Of a stretch of DNA of 64,000 nucleotides, positions 17,114 to 26,032 are shown piece by piece. The translations under genes were made by a program, and so were the position numbers. The stretch's first letter is position 1, and each line of letters opens with the position of its first letter. Origin of the DNA: Dehalococcoidia bacterium (GTDB lineage: Bacteria > Chloroflexota > Dehalococcoidia > Lucifugimonadales > SHYT01); the NCBI GenBank assembly GCA_009693045.1, contig SHXZ01000012.1, forward strand, positions 1 to 64,000, in the 5' to 3' direction. The notes under the pieces are model-generated. The model did not search any database. It was not told where the DNA came from and saw nothing but the letters and a program-made list of their open reading frames with translations.

Positions 17114-18331
17114 GCCGCCCATCGCCTGCTGGAAGGCGTTCACATTGGGATCAATGGTAAGGGGCCTCAGCAAGCCCATAACGGCCTCCTGGGTCTTGAG
17201 GCCGTTGCCGGTGACGTACGCGACCGTGACCTCGTCCCGCTTGATGACGCCGCGCTGAGCTAGGTCCTTGAGGGCGCTAATGACCACGCCGCCCGCCGTC
17301 TCGGTAAAGATGCCCTCGGTCTCGGCGAGCAAGCGGATGCCCTCAACCACCTGCTCTTCCGGGACGGAGACACCGGTTCCGCCGGTGTTGCGGATGGTCT
17401 TGACGGCGTAGAAGCCGTCCGCGGGGTTGCCGATGGCGAGGGACTTGGCGATGGTCTTGGGCCGGACGGGGCGGACGACATCCCAGCCGTTCTTCCACGC
17501 GGTGACGATGGGCGAGCAGCCCTCGGCTTGAGCGCAGTGCATGCGTGTCCTGGTCGGCCCCATGAGGCCCAGGTCGGAGAACTCGTTGAAGCCCTTCCAG
17601 ATCTTGGTGAAGAGCGAGCCGGAAGCCGAGGGGACGATGGCGTGGTCGGGCGCGCGCCAACCGAGCTGCTCGGCGACCTCGTAGCCAAGGGTCTTGCTAC
17701 CCTCGGCGTAGTAGGGGCGCATGTTGATGTTGACGAAGGCCCAGCGGTAGAGGTCGGCCAGCTCGCTGCAGAGGCGGTTCACCTCGTCGTAGTTGCCCTT
17801 GACGGCGACGAGCGTGGGGCCGTAGATGGCCGCGCCGACCATTTTGCCCTGTTCCAGGTCGGCGGGCACGAAAATGAACGACTTCATGCCGGCGCGGGCC
17901 GCGTGGGCGGCGACGGCGCCCGCCAGGTTGCCGGTGGAGGCGCAGGCCAGCGTGTCGAACTCAAACTCCAGGGCCTTGGTGGAAGCGATGGCGACGACGC
18001 GGTCTTTGAAGGAGTAGGTAGGATTCACCGCGTCGTTCTTGAGATACAGGTTATCAAGCCCCAGGAGCTTGCCGAGGCGCTTGGCCTTGAGGAGAGGGGT
18101 GAAGCCGGTGCCAAGGTCAACGACCTCGGTGCCCTCCACGGGGAGCAGGTCAATGTAGCGCCAGAGGGTCAGCGGCCCCTTCTGGATGCGCTCGCGGCTG
18201 ATGGCGCGCGCCATGGCGTCGTAGTCGTAGCGGACCTCCAGCGGGCCGAAGCAGAAGTCGCAGGCGTTGAGCGGCTCAATGGGGTACTCGCGGCCGCACT
18301 CGCGGCAGTGGAGGCACTTGACGAAGCTCAT
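17108..18331 (-). CDS. thrC: Threonine synthase
   Basis: PLP enzyme converting O-phosphohomoserine to threonine. 407 residues, typical for the two-domain bacterial form with an N-terminal zinc ribbon (CRECG and CDFCFG, residues 10-30). The PLP lysine is in NPTYSFKDRVV near residue 112, followed by ASTGNLAGAVAAHAARAG and a phosphate-loop-type PSASGSLFTK. GGAGGTG precedes ATG 18331. NIL and MoaD-like genes follow on the same strand at 190 and 270 bases distance, so a relation to sulfur transfer at the homoserine branch is possible. Confidence 0.93.
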   Translation of the reverse strand: MSFVKCLHCRECGREYPIEPLNACDFCFGPLEVRYDYDAMARAISRERIQKGPLTLWRYIDLLPVEGTEVVDLGTGFTPLLKAKRLGKLLGLDNLYLKNDAVNPTYSFKDRVVAIASTKALEFEFDTLACASTGNLAGAVAAHAARAGMKSFIFVPADLEQGKMVGAAIYGPTLVAVKGNYDEVNRLCSELADLYRWAFVNINMRPYYAEGSKTLGYEVAEQLGWRAPDHAIVPSASGSLFTKIWKGFNEFSDLGLMGPTRTRMHCAQAEGCSPIVTAWKNGWDVVRPVRPKTIAKSLAIGNPADGFYAVKTIRNTGGTGVSVPEEQVVEGIRLLAETEGIFTETAGGVVISALKDLAQRGVIKRDEVTVAYVTGNGLKTQEAVMGLLRPLTIDPNVNAFQQAMGGR

Positions 18332-18442
18332 GGGGGCACCTCCAGGGACGGGGGGCGCAGCGGGAAACCTATCTTTCCAAGCAAAGGACAGTATTTTACG
18401 CTAGCAGAGGGGAGTGAGGGTGTCAACCCTCGCCCATTGCCA

Positions 18443-18583
18443 GGGTCTTTCAGTTCTCAGCAAGTAAGGCATCCTGGGCCCGACGAAACAGCAGACTTCT
18501 GGATTCATCGCGCGTCAGGTGGCGGCTTTGGAGCCAGGAGAGATGCTTCGCTCCGCTCAGCATGGCAGAATTGAAAGACTCTG
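18443..18583. mobile_element. MITE-like element, family 1, copy 1
   Basis: The core 18445-18579 (135 nt) begins GTCTTTCAGTTCT and ends in the imperfect complement AGAATTGAAAGAC. It is flanked by a direct repeat CGCCCATTGCCA at 18431-18442 and 18584-18595, a 12-bp target-site duplication. It codes for nothing and contains GATGCTTCGCTCCGCTCAGC. A second copy of identical core length is at 27025-27159. Confidence 0.75.
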
Positions 18584-18695
18584 CGCCCATTGCCAAACTA
18601 GTGTGTTCCTTGGAGCGTACCTGCTGCGCTGGCGGCAGTCCCGGCCTGGCCGTAGGCTGCTTATGCGACACGACAGGGGTTGAGAAGAGGGACCA

Positions 18696-19173
18696 GTGGT
18701 TGTTGAGATCGCCCTGGCAACCCGTGGTGACCTGCCAGACATCGTGATGCTTGTCAGGCAGTCAGGTCTCTCTGCTAAGGGCCTGGAGACGTGCCGGTTG
18801 GTGTTGAAGGCCACGACGGACGGGCGCATCGTTGGCACGGGGGCGGTAGAGGTACTCGGAAAGTATGCCTTCTGCAGATCGCTTGCGGTGGAACGGTCGC
18901 AGCGGGGAAACGGCGTGGGCACGCGCATGGTGCGGCGGTGGCTGGAGCTGTGCCGTGAGGAGGGGCTGGAGACTGCGTACCCGGTCACAAGGCGCTGGCA
19001 CGCAGGGTATTTTACCAGCTGCGGGGGGGGTCCGGGTCATTGCGAACAGACAGGCACCGCCGGAAAACAAGCGCCACTGGCAGGTCTCATCTTTCCTCTA
19101 CGGGGTGGTGTACCGCCCATTTGTCTGTTTGATACAGGTGGGCTTGCAGTCCGAGAACGCCCAACGAAACTAA
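18696..19173 (+). pseudogene. GNAT acetyltransferase (ArsN-like), frameshifted at a poly-G run
   Basis: GTG start, then EIALATRGDLPDIVMLVRQSGL and GRIVGTGAVEVLGKYAFCRSLAVERSQRGNGVGTRMV, where RSQRGNGVG is the acetyl-CoA loop. This resembles the short GNATs found beside arsenic-resistance genes. At 19023-19030 a run of eight G breaks the frame after YFTSCG; with seven G the protein continues VRVIANRQAPPENKRHWQVSSF and ends at TAA 19173. The uncorrected frame runs to 19211. The cause may be an assembly error or decay. Confidence 0.65.
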
Positions 19174-19175
19174 AT

Positions 19176-19241
19176 TGTGGCTGGGGAAGACACGTTTTAC
19201 CCCCATCCTAAACCTTCCCCCTGAATGGGGGAAGAGACTTG
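19176..19241. repeat. Dispersed intergenic repeat, copy 1
   Basis: TGTGGCTGGGGAAGAC, then ACCCCYATCCTAA, a CCTTCYCCCT...GGGGGAAG hairpin and GGACTTG-like end. It matches 23491-23554 in the same orientation. Confidence 0.75.
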
Positions 19242-19399
19242 TGTAGATGCTGCGAACGACGCAAGAGGCCCGCTGACCAATGGGAAGAGATCTGGCGCCA
19301 GATAAGCCATACGAACGCATCATGTGTGCTGCTCGGAGTCACGTTACAATTAGCCAAGGAGAGGGTCAGTGCGCCGTTGGCTGGAAGGGGAGGGGGGCC

Positions 19400-19828
19400 A
19401 TGAGCTACCTACGGGGAAGCCACTCTGACGAATCAGACGAGGAGCAGGGAGAGGTGCGCGTTCCGCTCTCGGTGAGGGAGTTGCTGCGGGACGCGGATGT
19501 TGCCTCGTTCACCGTTGACGCCGCGCAGCGCATCCGTTTGTGGGACGCGAGCGCCGAGCGTCTTTTTGGGTTCAAGGCGGTCCGGGTGCTGGGTCACCGT
19601 TGCTGCGATGTGATCTGCGTGACGGAAGAGCCTGCGCTTGAGAGGTGTCCTGAACACCGCGACGTCGCGGGCATGGCGATGCGTGGTGAACTGCTGAGGA
19701 CGACCACCATGACGTTCCTTCGTTCGGATGGGATCCTCATCAGCGTTGAGGTGACCGTCCTTCCTATGCTGCTCGGTGGCAAAACGCAAGCGATTGCGCT
19801 CCTCCACCTCGCCCGACGGCTCCGGTAG
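19400..19828 (+). CDS. PAS-domain protein, paralogue 1
   Basis: 142 residues with one PAS domain: VASFTVDAAQRIRLWDASAERLFGFKAVRVLGHRCCDVIC, then FLRSDGILISVEVTVLPM. The Cys pair and the CPEH motif resemble PAS sensors in Chloroflexi that carry a LuxR-type HTH, but no HTH or kinase domain follows here. It may sense a small ligand or redox state and act through a partner. ATG 19400 has GGGGAGGGG upstream; the frame opens earlier at 19280 without a site. Confidence 0.75.
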   Translation: MSYLRGSHSDESDEEQGEVRVPLSVRELLRDADVASFTVDAAQRIRLWDASAERLFGFKAVRVLGHRCCDVICVTEEPALERCPEHRDVAGMAMRGELLRTTTMTFLRSDGILISVEVTVLPMLLGGKTQAIALLHLARRLR

Positions 19829-20060
19829 CTGGTGATGTCTGCGCAAATAGGGCGCATGCATCACGGCAAAAGATCAGGGACGTTGGAAGATTGATATGGC
19901 AGATGCCCTTGAGCCTTGGGTTGGCAAAAGCGGTCGTCAGCGATTACCGTGAGTGGGTGGAGAGACGGCAGCAAAGCGGAAGGGCTTATTGGGGCACACT
20001 TATTTGGGCACATAGGTACGGTGGCAGGTGTGGTGAGCAGGATTGGTACAGAGGTGTGCC

Positions 20061-20576
20061 GTGAGTGACAGGATCGAGAGGTTCGGCCCGGGCGAGACGA
20101 GAGCGTGGCAGTATCGAGCGGCGGCTCGACCAGTGGCGCAACAGGCAACATCTGCTGTAGACGCGGAGGGACGTATCAGACTGTGGGACACGGGAGCCGA
20201 GCGGGTGGTTGGGTTCAAGGCTGCGGCGATGCTTGGACGCCGCTGCTGCGACACGATCTGCAAGATTGCGGTAGCGCAGGCGGGAACGTGCACGACGCAT
20301 GAGAGGCTGACTCACAAGGCCATGCGCGGCGGCCTGCCACCGACGGTGACGTTGGACGTGGCTACGGCGGAGGGGCGACTGGTGACGCTGACGGCGGATC
20401 CTTCGGCGGTGTGGTTGGGCGCGGGGACGGGCCGTCTGGCGGTGTTGCACAAGGTGACCGGAGTGTTGGGGGCGGTGGCGCCGGAGGCGCGCAAGCCCGC
20501 GGGAACCGCGTGGGGCGAGACCCAGACCCGGCTCGTATACGTTGGGAGCTACGGTGCCGTGGACATGGAGATGTAG
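20061..20576 (+). CDS. PAS-domain protein, paralogue 2
   Basis: About 171 residues from GTG 20061 (GAGGTG upstream). The PAS core GRIRLWDTGAERVVGFKAAAMLGRRCCDTIC clearly matches the previous gene, and the Cys-rich insertion (AQAGTCTTHERLTHKAMRGG) is kept. There is again no output domain, and the C-terminal 40 residues are not conserved between the two. The pair looks like a tandem duplication separated by 230 bases. Confidence 0.72.
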   Translation: MSDRIERFGPGETRAWQYRAAARPVAQQATSAVDAEGRIRLWDTGAERVVGFKAAAMLGRRCCDTICKIAVAQAGTCTTHERLTHKAMRGGLPPTVTLDVATAEGRLVTLTADPSAVWLGAGTGRLAVLHKVTGVLGAVAPEARKPAGTAWGETQTRLVYVGSYGAVDMEM

Positions 20577-20779
20577 AGCGTCGCAGCTGGGTGGCGTTGC
20601 CCTGAAATTCTGCGCCCGGCCGTCGCCAATCAAACGCAGTTTCGCGGCTGTTTAGTGTATTAGATCCAATACCTCATCCCCCTGACCTCCCTTTGTGGCA
20701 AAAGCCCAACAACGTGGCCGCGAAGCCGTGGAGACTTTTTTTTGGCAGGGCCAATCCGGGTAAAAACGTGGGCATGGCA

Positions 20780-20816
20780 AGCGCGGAGCGCCGCCCTTTG
20801 GGCGGCGTTCCGCGCT
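20780..20816. terminator. GC-rich hairpin between PAS gene and dnaA
   Basis: 17-bp arms (20780-20796 and 20800-20816) with one mismatch and a TTT loop, 17 bases from the dnaA stop codon on the minus strand. Convergent position suits a two-way terminator. Confidence 0.75.
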
Positions 20817-20832
20817 AAGGGGGGAGGGTGGG

Positions 20833-22191
20833 CTAATCAAGTGGACGCTGGAGCGCTTCGCGCAGGGTGACCAGGTCGGCGCGAAGCGAGGTGTCCGAAT
20901 TGGCGAGACTTTCCACTTTCTTGCAGGCGTGGTCCACGGTGCTATGGTCACGCCCCCCGAACATGCGGCCGATCTCGGAGAGGGTGACCCCTAGCTCCTG
21001 GTGCAGCAGCATCATGGCGACGTGCCGTCCCAGGGCGAGCTTCTTCTGGCGGCTGGGCCCCCGCAGCGCCTCCGGCGAGAGGCTGTAGTGGCTTGCGACG
21101 ATGTTGACCAGCGCCGGGGGCGTCACAGAGCTTCGCTCGCGGCGGGCGTCCAGGCTTTCCAGGGCCTGGATGGCGAGCGCTTTGGTGATGGGAGCGCCGG
21201 TAAGCTCGGCCAGCGCGAGAACGCGGTTGAGGTTTCCTTCCAGGTCGCGGACACTCCGCTGCACCTTGCGCGCCAGGACCATGAGGACGTCATCGGGCAC
21301 GGTGACGCGTTGCTGGTCTGCCTTGGAACGGAGGATCGCGAGCCGGGTTTCTAAGTCGGGCGTCTGAATATCGCCGATAAGCCCCATGCCGAACCGAGAA
21401 CGCAGGCGGGCGATGAGCGAGGTAAGCTCAGCGGGCGTGCGGTCGCTGGCGAGAACAATCTGCTTGCCGCTTTGATGCAGCTCGTTGAAGATGTGGAAGA
21501 ACTTCTCTTGCGTCTGCTCCTTGCCGCTGAAGATGAATACGTCGTCCATGAGGAGCACGTCCGCCCCGGTGAACCTGGCGTTGAACTCGGGGACGCGTCC
21601 CTCCCGGATGGAGGCGACGAACTCGTTGGTGAACTGCTCGGCGCTGGCGTAGATCACGGAGAGGCCACGGGCCATGACGCGGTGCGCGATGGCGTGGAGC
21701 AGGTGAGTTTTCCCCAAACCGACTCCGGAGTAGATAAAGACGGGGTTGTACTTCTGGCCGGGAAAGTCGGCGGCGGCGACCGCAGCGGCGTGAGCGAACT
21801 GGTTGGACCTGCCGACGACGAAGGTCTCAAACGTGTACCGCTGGTTGAGCGGGAGCATTGACGGACCGGCGGCCGAGGAGGGCTGAGAAGCCTGAGGGTG
21901 CGCCACGCCGTTGATTGGGCCATTCCCATTGGGCCCGTTGGGCGCCACCTGGAACCGGACGTCCAACGGTTCCTTGGCGACCCTTTCCACGGTGCGCCTC
22001 ACGAGGGGATAGAGCTTCTGCTGGAGGTACTCGGCGACGAACGGGCTTGGGGTCATGACGATCAGGCGGTTGGACTCGCAAGCCGTCCCTGCGGTATCTC
22101 TGAGGAACGTCTCATAGCTAGGCCGAGCCACTTCCAGCTCCAATTCTCCCAACACGGCTTGCCACAGGGCGCGAGGCTGCATTACAGGCAT
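20833..22191 (-). CDS. dnaA: Chromosomal replication initiator DnaA
   Basis: About 452 residues. Domain I is seen at the start (LWQAVLGELELEVARPSYETFL), followed by a Pro/Gly/Asn-rich domain II linker. The AAA+ domain III has Walker A YSGVGLGKTHLLHA, Walker B VLLMDDVFI and sensor I IVLASDR. Domain IV carries the DNA-binding signature GGRDHSTVDHACKK. ATG 22191 has GGGAG upstream; ATG 22182 is an alternative, and the frame opens upstream at 22236. The usual dnaN partner is not next to it; fmt is divergent instead. Confidence 0.95.
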   Translation of the reverse strand: MPVMQPRALWQAVLGELELEVARPSYETFLRDTAGTACESNRLIVMTPSPFVAEYLQQKLYPLVRRTVERVAKEPLDVRFQVAPNGPNGNGPINGVAHPQASQPSSAAGPSMLPLNQRYTFETFVVGRSNQFAHAAAVAAADFPGQKYNPVFIYSGVGLGKTHLLHAIAHRVMARGLSVIYASAEQFTNEFVASIREGRVPEFNARFTGADVLLMDDVFIFSGKEQTQEKFFHIFNELHQSGKQIVLASDRTPAELTSLIARLRSRFGMGLIGDIQTPDLETRLAILRSKADQQRVTVPDDVLMVLARKVQRSVRDLEGNLNRVLALAELTGAPITKALAIQALESLDARRERSSVTPPALVNIVASHYSLSPEALRGPSRQKKLALGRHVAMMLLHQELGVTLSEIGRMFGGRDHSTVDHACKKVESLANSDTSLRADLVTLREALQRPLD

Positions 22192-22454
22192 AGTACTCCC
22201 TCGGTAATTAATGGGGCTTTTCCACGCGATGGGCACGGGGTACCTGCCCTAACTCAGGCACGCCGTGACACTGAAGGGTAGGTTACTGGCACACGGTCGT
22301 TATGTGCAAGCGAACAACATGGCAGTTTTTGCCAGTTTTTGCTCGTGGTGACTTGCTTATTTTAGCGGTAGTTTCCACGGCTATGAACTTCCGTACGAGC
22401 CTTACCGCAAAAAGCCCAGGCTCGGCTGTTACGAGTGTCGCCTATAATAAAGGC
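22192..22454. other. dnaA-fmt intergenic region, candidate replication origin (weak)
   Basis: The 263 bases upstream of dnaA are AT-richer than the surroundings, with a repeated AGTTTTTGC (about 22325-22345) that could help unwinding. Only degenerate DnaA-box-like sequences are visible (TTTTCCACG at 22217, GTTTCCACG at 22371); no perfect TTATCCACA was found. Origin function is therefore only a possibility. Confidence 0.25.
22443..22448 (+). promoter_or_regulatory. -10 box of fmt, leaderless transcript likely
   Basis: Perfect TATAAT ends six bases before the ATG of fmt, so transcription should start at or next to the start codon. No Shine-Dalgarno is present. Confidence 0.6.
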
Positions 22455-23411
22455 ATGTCGTCACGTGTTGTCTTCATGGGCACCCCCGAGCCTGTGGTGC
22501 AGGTCTTGCGTGGGCTGCTGGACGCGGGCCACACGGTGCTGGCGGTCTATACTCAGCCGGACAAGCCTGCAGGCAGGGGGCGTCAGATCGCGTTGCCTCC
22601 GGTCAAGCGGTTTGCCGAAGAGCGGGGCATCCCTGTATTCCAACCGGCGAGCCTACGCAAGAAGGAAGCGATTGAGCCGCTGGCGGCGCTGGCGCCGGAC
22701 GTCCTCGTGGTGGCCGCCTATGGAAAGATCCTTCCACGGCAGGCGCTGGAGGCCGCGAAGCGAGGCGGGCTCAACATCCACCCGTCATTGCTGCCCAGGC
22801 ACCGCGGGCCCACGCCTGTCCCGACTACGCTGCTGGAGGGCGACGGGGTCACCGGGGTGACCATCATCAGCATGGACGAGGGCATGGACTCAGGGCCGGT
22901 CCTTGCCCGGCGCGAGGAGCCGGTCAGGCCTGACGACACGACGGGCGCCCTGACCGACCGCCTGTTCGGCATTGGGACGCGGATGGTGCTTGACCTGCTG
23001 GACCCGTGGGTTGAGGGCGCGCTGAACCTGAAGATGCAGGACCACGCGAGCGCCACCTTCACCCGGTTCTTGCAACGGGAGGACGCGGAGTTGAAGTTTG
23101 ACTCGCCGGCCGTGCAGCTTGAACGGATGGTGCGGGCGTTTCAACCGACGCCGGGCGCGTTCACGACCTGGCAGGGTAAACTGTTCAAGGTGTTGGAAGC
23201 GACGCTCACGGGAGGCGCGCAGCCTGCCGGTGAGCCTGGGACGGTTGTGGGCCTGTCACAAGGACCGCCCTTGGCCGTCGGGGTCGTGACGCCTGAGGGC
23301 GTGCTAGTCCTGAAGCGGGTACAACTGGAAGGCAAACGCCCGATGAGGGCAGAGGAGTTCTCGCGGGGCTATCGCACGTTCGTGGGGTCGCGGCTGCCGT
23401 CCGGCGCGTGA
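22455..23411 (+). CDS. fmt: Methionyl-tRNA formyltransferase
   Basis: Formylates Met-tRNA(fMet) for translation initiation. 318 residues. The formyltransferase domain shows VVFMGTPEPVVQVLRG, the catalytic Asn/His region GGLNIHPSLLPRHRGPTPV near residue 110, and ISMDEGMDSGPVL. The C-terminal oligonucleotide-binding-like domain follows (TWQGKLFKVLEA). The frame opens at 22302, but the family starts at ATG 22455, right after a TATAAT box. Divergent from dnaA. Confidence 0.93.
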   Translation: MSSRVVFMGTPEPVVQVLRGLLDAGHTVLAVYTQPDKPAGRGRQIALPPVKRFAEERGIPVFQPASLRKKEAIEPLAALAPDVLVVAAYGKILPRQALEAAKRGGLNIHPSLLPRHRGPTPVPTTLLEGDGVTGVTIISMDEGMDSGPVLARREEPVRPDDTTGALTDRLFGIGTRMVLDLLDPWVEGALNLKMQDHASATFTRFLQREDAELKFDSPAVQLERMVRAFQPTPGAFTTWQGKLFKVLEATLTGGAQPAGEPGTVVGLSQGPPLAVGVVTPEGVLVLKRVQLEGKRPMRAEEFSRGYRTFVGSRLPSGA

Positions 23412-23490
23412 GCGGCTTCGCCTGCGTGCGGTGTAAGACAGGGCAGGTGTGTATGGTTGCCCCTTGTTACAACGCCTAACAAACCCGTAA

Positions 23491-23554
23491 TGTGGCTGGG
23501 GAAGACGCGTTGCACCCCTATCCTAACCTTCTCCCTTGAGGGGGAAGGGACTTG
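23491..23554. repeat. Dispersed intergenic repeat, copy 2
   Basis: Same family and orientation as 19176-19241; here between fmt and nadD. The surrounding 23412-23647 has no gene. Confidence 0.75.
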
Positions 23555-23647
23555 CTTGCCGACTAATGAACGTGCAACCAGGTGAAACGCCATGCGTCCA
23601 CGGCTCTGGGTTTTGTAACAGGCTCTTAGGACCGACGGAGAAGAGTC

Positions 23648-24277
23648 ATGCGTCTGGGCATTCTCGGCGGCACGTTTGACCCGGTCCACATCGGCCACCT
23701 GATCATCGCTGAGGCGGCGCGGCTGCGCCTGGCGCTGGACAGGGTGCTGTTCATCCCCACGGGCAACCCGTACCTCCGCACGAGCCAACCCGCCGCCAGC
23801 GGCCACCACCGCCTGGCTATGGTGCGTCTGGCTATCCAGGACAATCCAGCTTTTGAAGCCTCCACCGTGGAGCTGGAGCGGTCCGGGCCGACGTACACGG
23901 TGGATACGCTGCGCGAGCTTCGGAGGCAGCGAGGACCGGAGGCGCAGTTCTTCTTGATCATCGGGCAGGACTCGCTGCACGAGCTGCGGCGCTGGCGCAA
24001 TCCGGAAGAGCTGGCGGCGATGTGCACGCTGGTGGTCGCGCCCCGTCCCGGAGTCGCGCCCATGCCTGAGGACGCAGCGCGCGCCGCGGTGCCCGGCGCG
24101 ACGGCGAGGGTGGCGGTGCTAACGTCGCCGCTGGTGGGCATCAGCGGGACGGAGCTGCGGCGCCGAGCAGCGGCGGGGATGTCGCTGCGGTACTGGGCGC
24201 CGTCGGCGGTGGAGGAGTACATCAGGGCGAACAGGCTGTACCATGAGGGCACTCAGCCAACGGGAGGTCAGCCATGA
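23648..24277 (+). CDS. nadD: Nicotinate-nucleotide adenylyltransferase
   Basis: Makes deamido-NAD from nicotinate mononucleotide and ATP. 209 residues with GILGGTFDPVHIGHL (the GxFDPxHxGH nucleotidyltransferase motif) at the start, GPTYTVDTLRELRR, FFLIIGQDSL and ISGTELRRR near residue 170 (usually ISSTxIR). The stop overlaps the pyrE start (ATGA), so the two are translated together. Confidence 0.93.
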   Translation: MRLGILGGTFDPVHIGHLIIAEAARLRLALDRVLFIPTGNPYLRTSQPAASGHHRLAMVRLAIQDNPAFEASTVELERSGPTYTVDTLRELRRQRGPEAQFFLIIGQDSLHELRRWRNPEELAAMCTLVVAPRPGVAPMPEDAARAAVPGATARVAVLTSPLVGISGTELRRRAAAGMSLRYWAPSAVEEYIRANRLYHEGTQPTGGQP

Positions 24278-24864
24278 CGCAGCCCACAAAAGGGTTGCTG
24301 GTCCGGCCGGAGGTCTGCAAGGCGGTCCTAACCCTGGCCAAGGAGCTGGACGCGCTCAAGTTCGGAGAGTTTGTGCTGTCGTCCGGGCAGAAGAGCAGCT
24401 ACTACTTTGACGGACGCTTGCTGAGCCTGGACGCGGAGGGCGCGGGGATACTGGCGGAGGTCGTGGTCGACCTGGCGCGGCGGCTTGGGGTGCAGGCGGT
24501 GGGAGGGCCGACCATCGGCGCGGACCCGATAGTTGGGGCGGCGCTGTCGCTGGCGTACCGGAACGGGTACGCCCTGAAGGGGTTCCTGGTGCGGAGCGAA
24601 GCCAAGGGCCACGGGATGCAGCGCCAGGTGGAAGGGTCGCTGCGGGCGGGCAGCACGGCTATGGTGCTGGACGACACGTGCAGCACCGGCGGCTCTCTGT
24701 TCCGCTCCATTGAGACGGTGGAGGCCCAGGGCTGCAAGGTGGCGGCGGTGTTCACGGTGCTGGACCGCCACCAGGGCGGCAGCGACGAGTTGCGCCGCAG
24801 GGGCTACACGTACGTGACCTTGCTGGAGGCCGACGCAGAGGGGAACGTGAGCGTGGCGGGGTAG
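24274..24864 (+). CDS. pyrE: Orotate phosphoribosyltransferase
   Basis: Adds PRPP-derived ribose phosphate to orotate in pyrimidine synthesis. 196 residues with FVLSSGQKSSYYFDGR at the N-terminus, GGPTIGADPIVGAA in the middle and the PRPP-binding loop MVLDDTCSTGGSLFRSIE near residue 130 (usual form VVDDVxTTGGS). ATG overlaps the nadD stop by four bases. Confidence 0.94.
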   Translation: MTQPTKGLLVRPEVCKAVLTLAKELDALKFGEFVLSSGQKSSYYFDGRLLSLDAEGAGILAEVVVDLARRLGVQAVGGPTIGADPIVGAALSLAYRNGYALKGFLVRSEAKGHGMQRQVEGSLRAGSTAMVLDDTCSTGGSLFRSIETVEAQGCKVAAVFTVLDRHQGGSDELRRRGYTYVTLLEADAEGNVSVAG

Positions 24865-24972
24865 TGGGAGAAACGGTGGGGGCAAGTCGTCAGAGGGGTC
24901 TGGTAAGAGCACGAGCCTGGGGCGACGCCTTGCATCAGGCCGATAAACATCGCGCTCGGTTTGTGCGTGGTA

Positions 24973-25010
24973 AAGCAGCAGGGGCCGGTCGTGACCGGCC
25001 CCTGCTGCTT
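24973..25010. terminator. Bidirectional terminator, 18-bp arms
   Basis: AAGCAGCAGGGGCCGGTC (24973-24990) pairs perfectly with 24993-25010 and is followed by T on the plus strand and A on its 5' side. It separates the convergent pyrE and trxB genes. Confidence 0.85.
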
Positions 25011-25057
25011 TTGGCTCGTGAGCGCCTTACCAGAGTGCTCCAAACCGCGCGAGTCGC

Positions 25058-26032
25058 TTAGCGCCTCGCCGTCTTGGCCGCTACTTGGGCGTGCTTTGCC
25101 TCTTCGGCCTCTGCCTCCGCGAGGAAACGCTCCGCGTCAATGGCGGCCATGCAGCCGCTGCCCGCCGCGGTCACGGCCTGGCGATACACCCAGTCCTGCA
25201 CGTCGCCGCAGGCGAAGACGCCCGGGACCTTGGTCTTGGTGCCGTCGTGGGTCAAAATATAGCCCGCTTCGTTGAGGTCGAGCTTCCCCACAAAGAGCTC
25301 GCTGTTGGGCTTGTGGCCGATGGCGATGAAGACGCCGTCAATCCGCATGTCCGAGAGAGCGTTGGTCTTGAGGTTGCGGAGCTTGACGCCTTTGACCTCG
25401 CCCTCTTCAACGCCCAGGATATCCTCAATGGCCGAGTCCCAGATGAGGCTGATCTTGGAGTTGTTGAAGGCGCGCTCCTGCATGATCTTGGAGGCGCGCA
25501 ACTGGTCACGGCGATGGACGACGTGCACCTTGCTGGCGTACTTGGTGAGGTAGGTGGCCTCCTCCATCGCGGTGTCGCCGCCGCCGACGACGATCAGCTC
25601 CTTGCCCTTGAAGAAAAACCCGTCGCAGGTGGCGCAGGCGGATACGCCGCGGCCCATGAGCGCCGCTTCAGAGGGCAGGTCGAGGAGCTTGGCGGTGGCG
25701 CCGGTGGCGATGATGAGTGTCTTGGCCAGGTACTCGTCGCTCTCGTCCACGATGACCTTGAAGGGCCGGCTGGAGAGGTCAACCGAGGTGACCATGCCCG
25801 GAACGTAGCGCGCCCCGAAGCGCTCCGCCTGCTCCTTGAAGATCTGCATCATTTCCGGGCCCTGGACACCTTTGACGAACCCAGGGTAGTTTTCTACCTC
25901 GGTGGTGATGGTGAGCTGACCTCCGGGGGGGATGCCCTCAATGACCAGCGGTTTCAGCTCGGAACGCGCCGCGTACAGGGCGGCGGTGTCGCCCGCAGGC
26001 CCTGAGCCGATAATCAGAACGTTCTCAACCAC
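25058..26032 (-). CDS. trxB: Thioredoxin reductase
   Basis: NADPH- and FAD-dependent reductase of thioredoxin. 324 residues: FAD site [20 protein letters not shown], redox pair in [10 protein letters not shown] (CxxC near residue 140), NADPH site [13 protein letters not shown] and the C-terminal FAD motif [21 protein letters not shown]. Start GTG 26032 has AAAGGAG just upstream; the frame opens at 26203, but that part is repeat-derived. Confidence 0.94.
   Translation of the reverse strand: MVENVLIIGSGPAGDTAALYAARSELKPLVIEGIPPGGQLTITTEVENYPGFVKGVQGPEMMQIFKEQAERFGARYVPGMVTSVDLSSRPFKVIVDESDEYLAKTLIIATGATAKLLDLPSEAALMGRGVSACATCDGFFFKGKELIVVGGGDTAMEEATYLTKYASKVHVVHRRDQLRASKIMQERAFNNSKISLIWDSAIEDILGVEEGEVKGVKLRNLKTNALSDMRIDGVFIAIGHKPNSELFVGKLDLNEAGYILTHDGTKTKVPGVFACGDVQDWVYRQAVTAAGSGCMAAIDAERFLAEAEAEEAKHAQVAAKTARR

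Noticed and set aside
17528-18574. 348-codon open frame antisense to thrC
   Set aside because: It is a GC-codon shadow of threonine synthase with low-complexity Val/Ala/Gly sequence and no family match.
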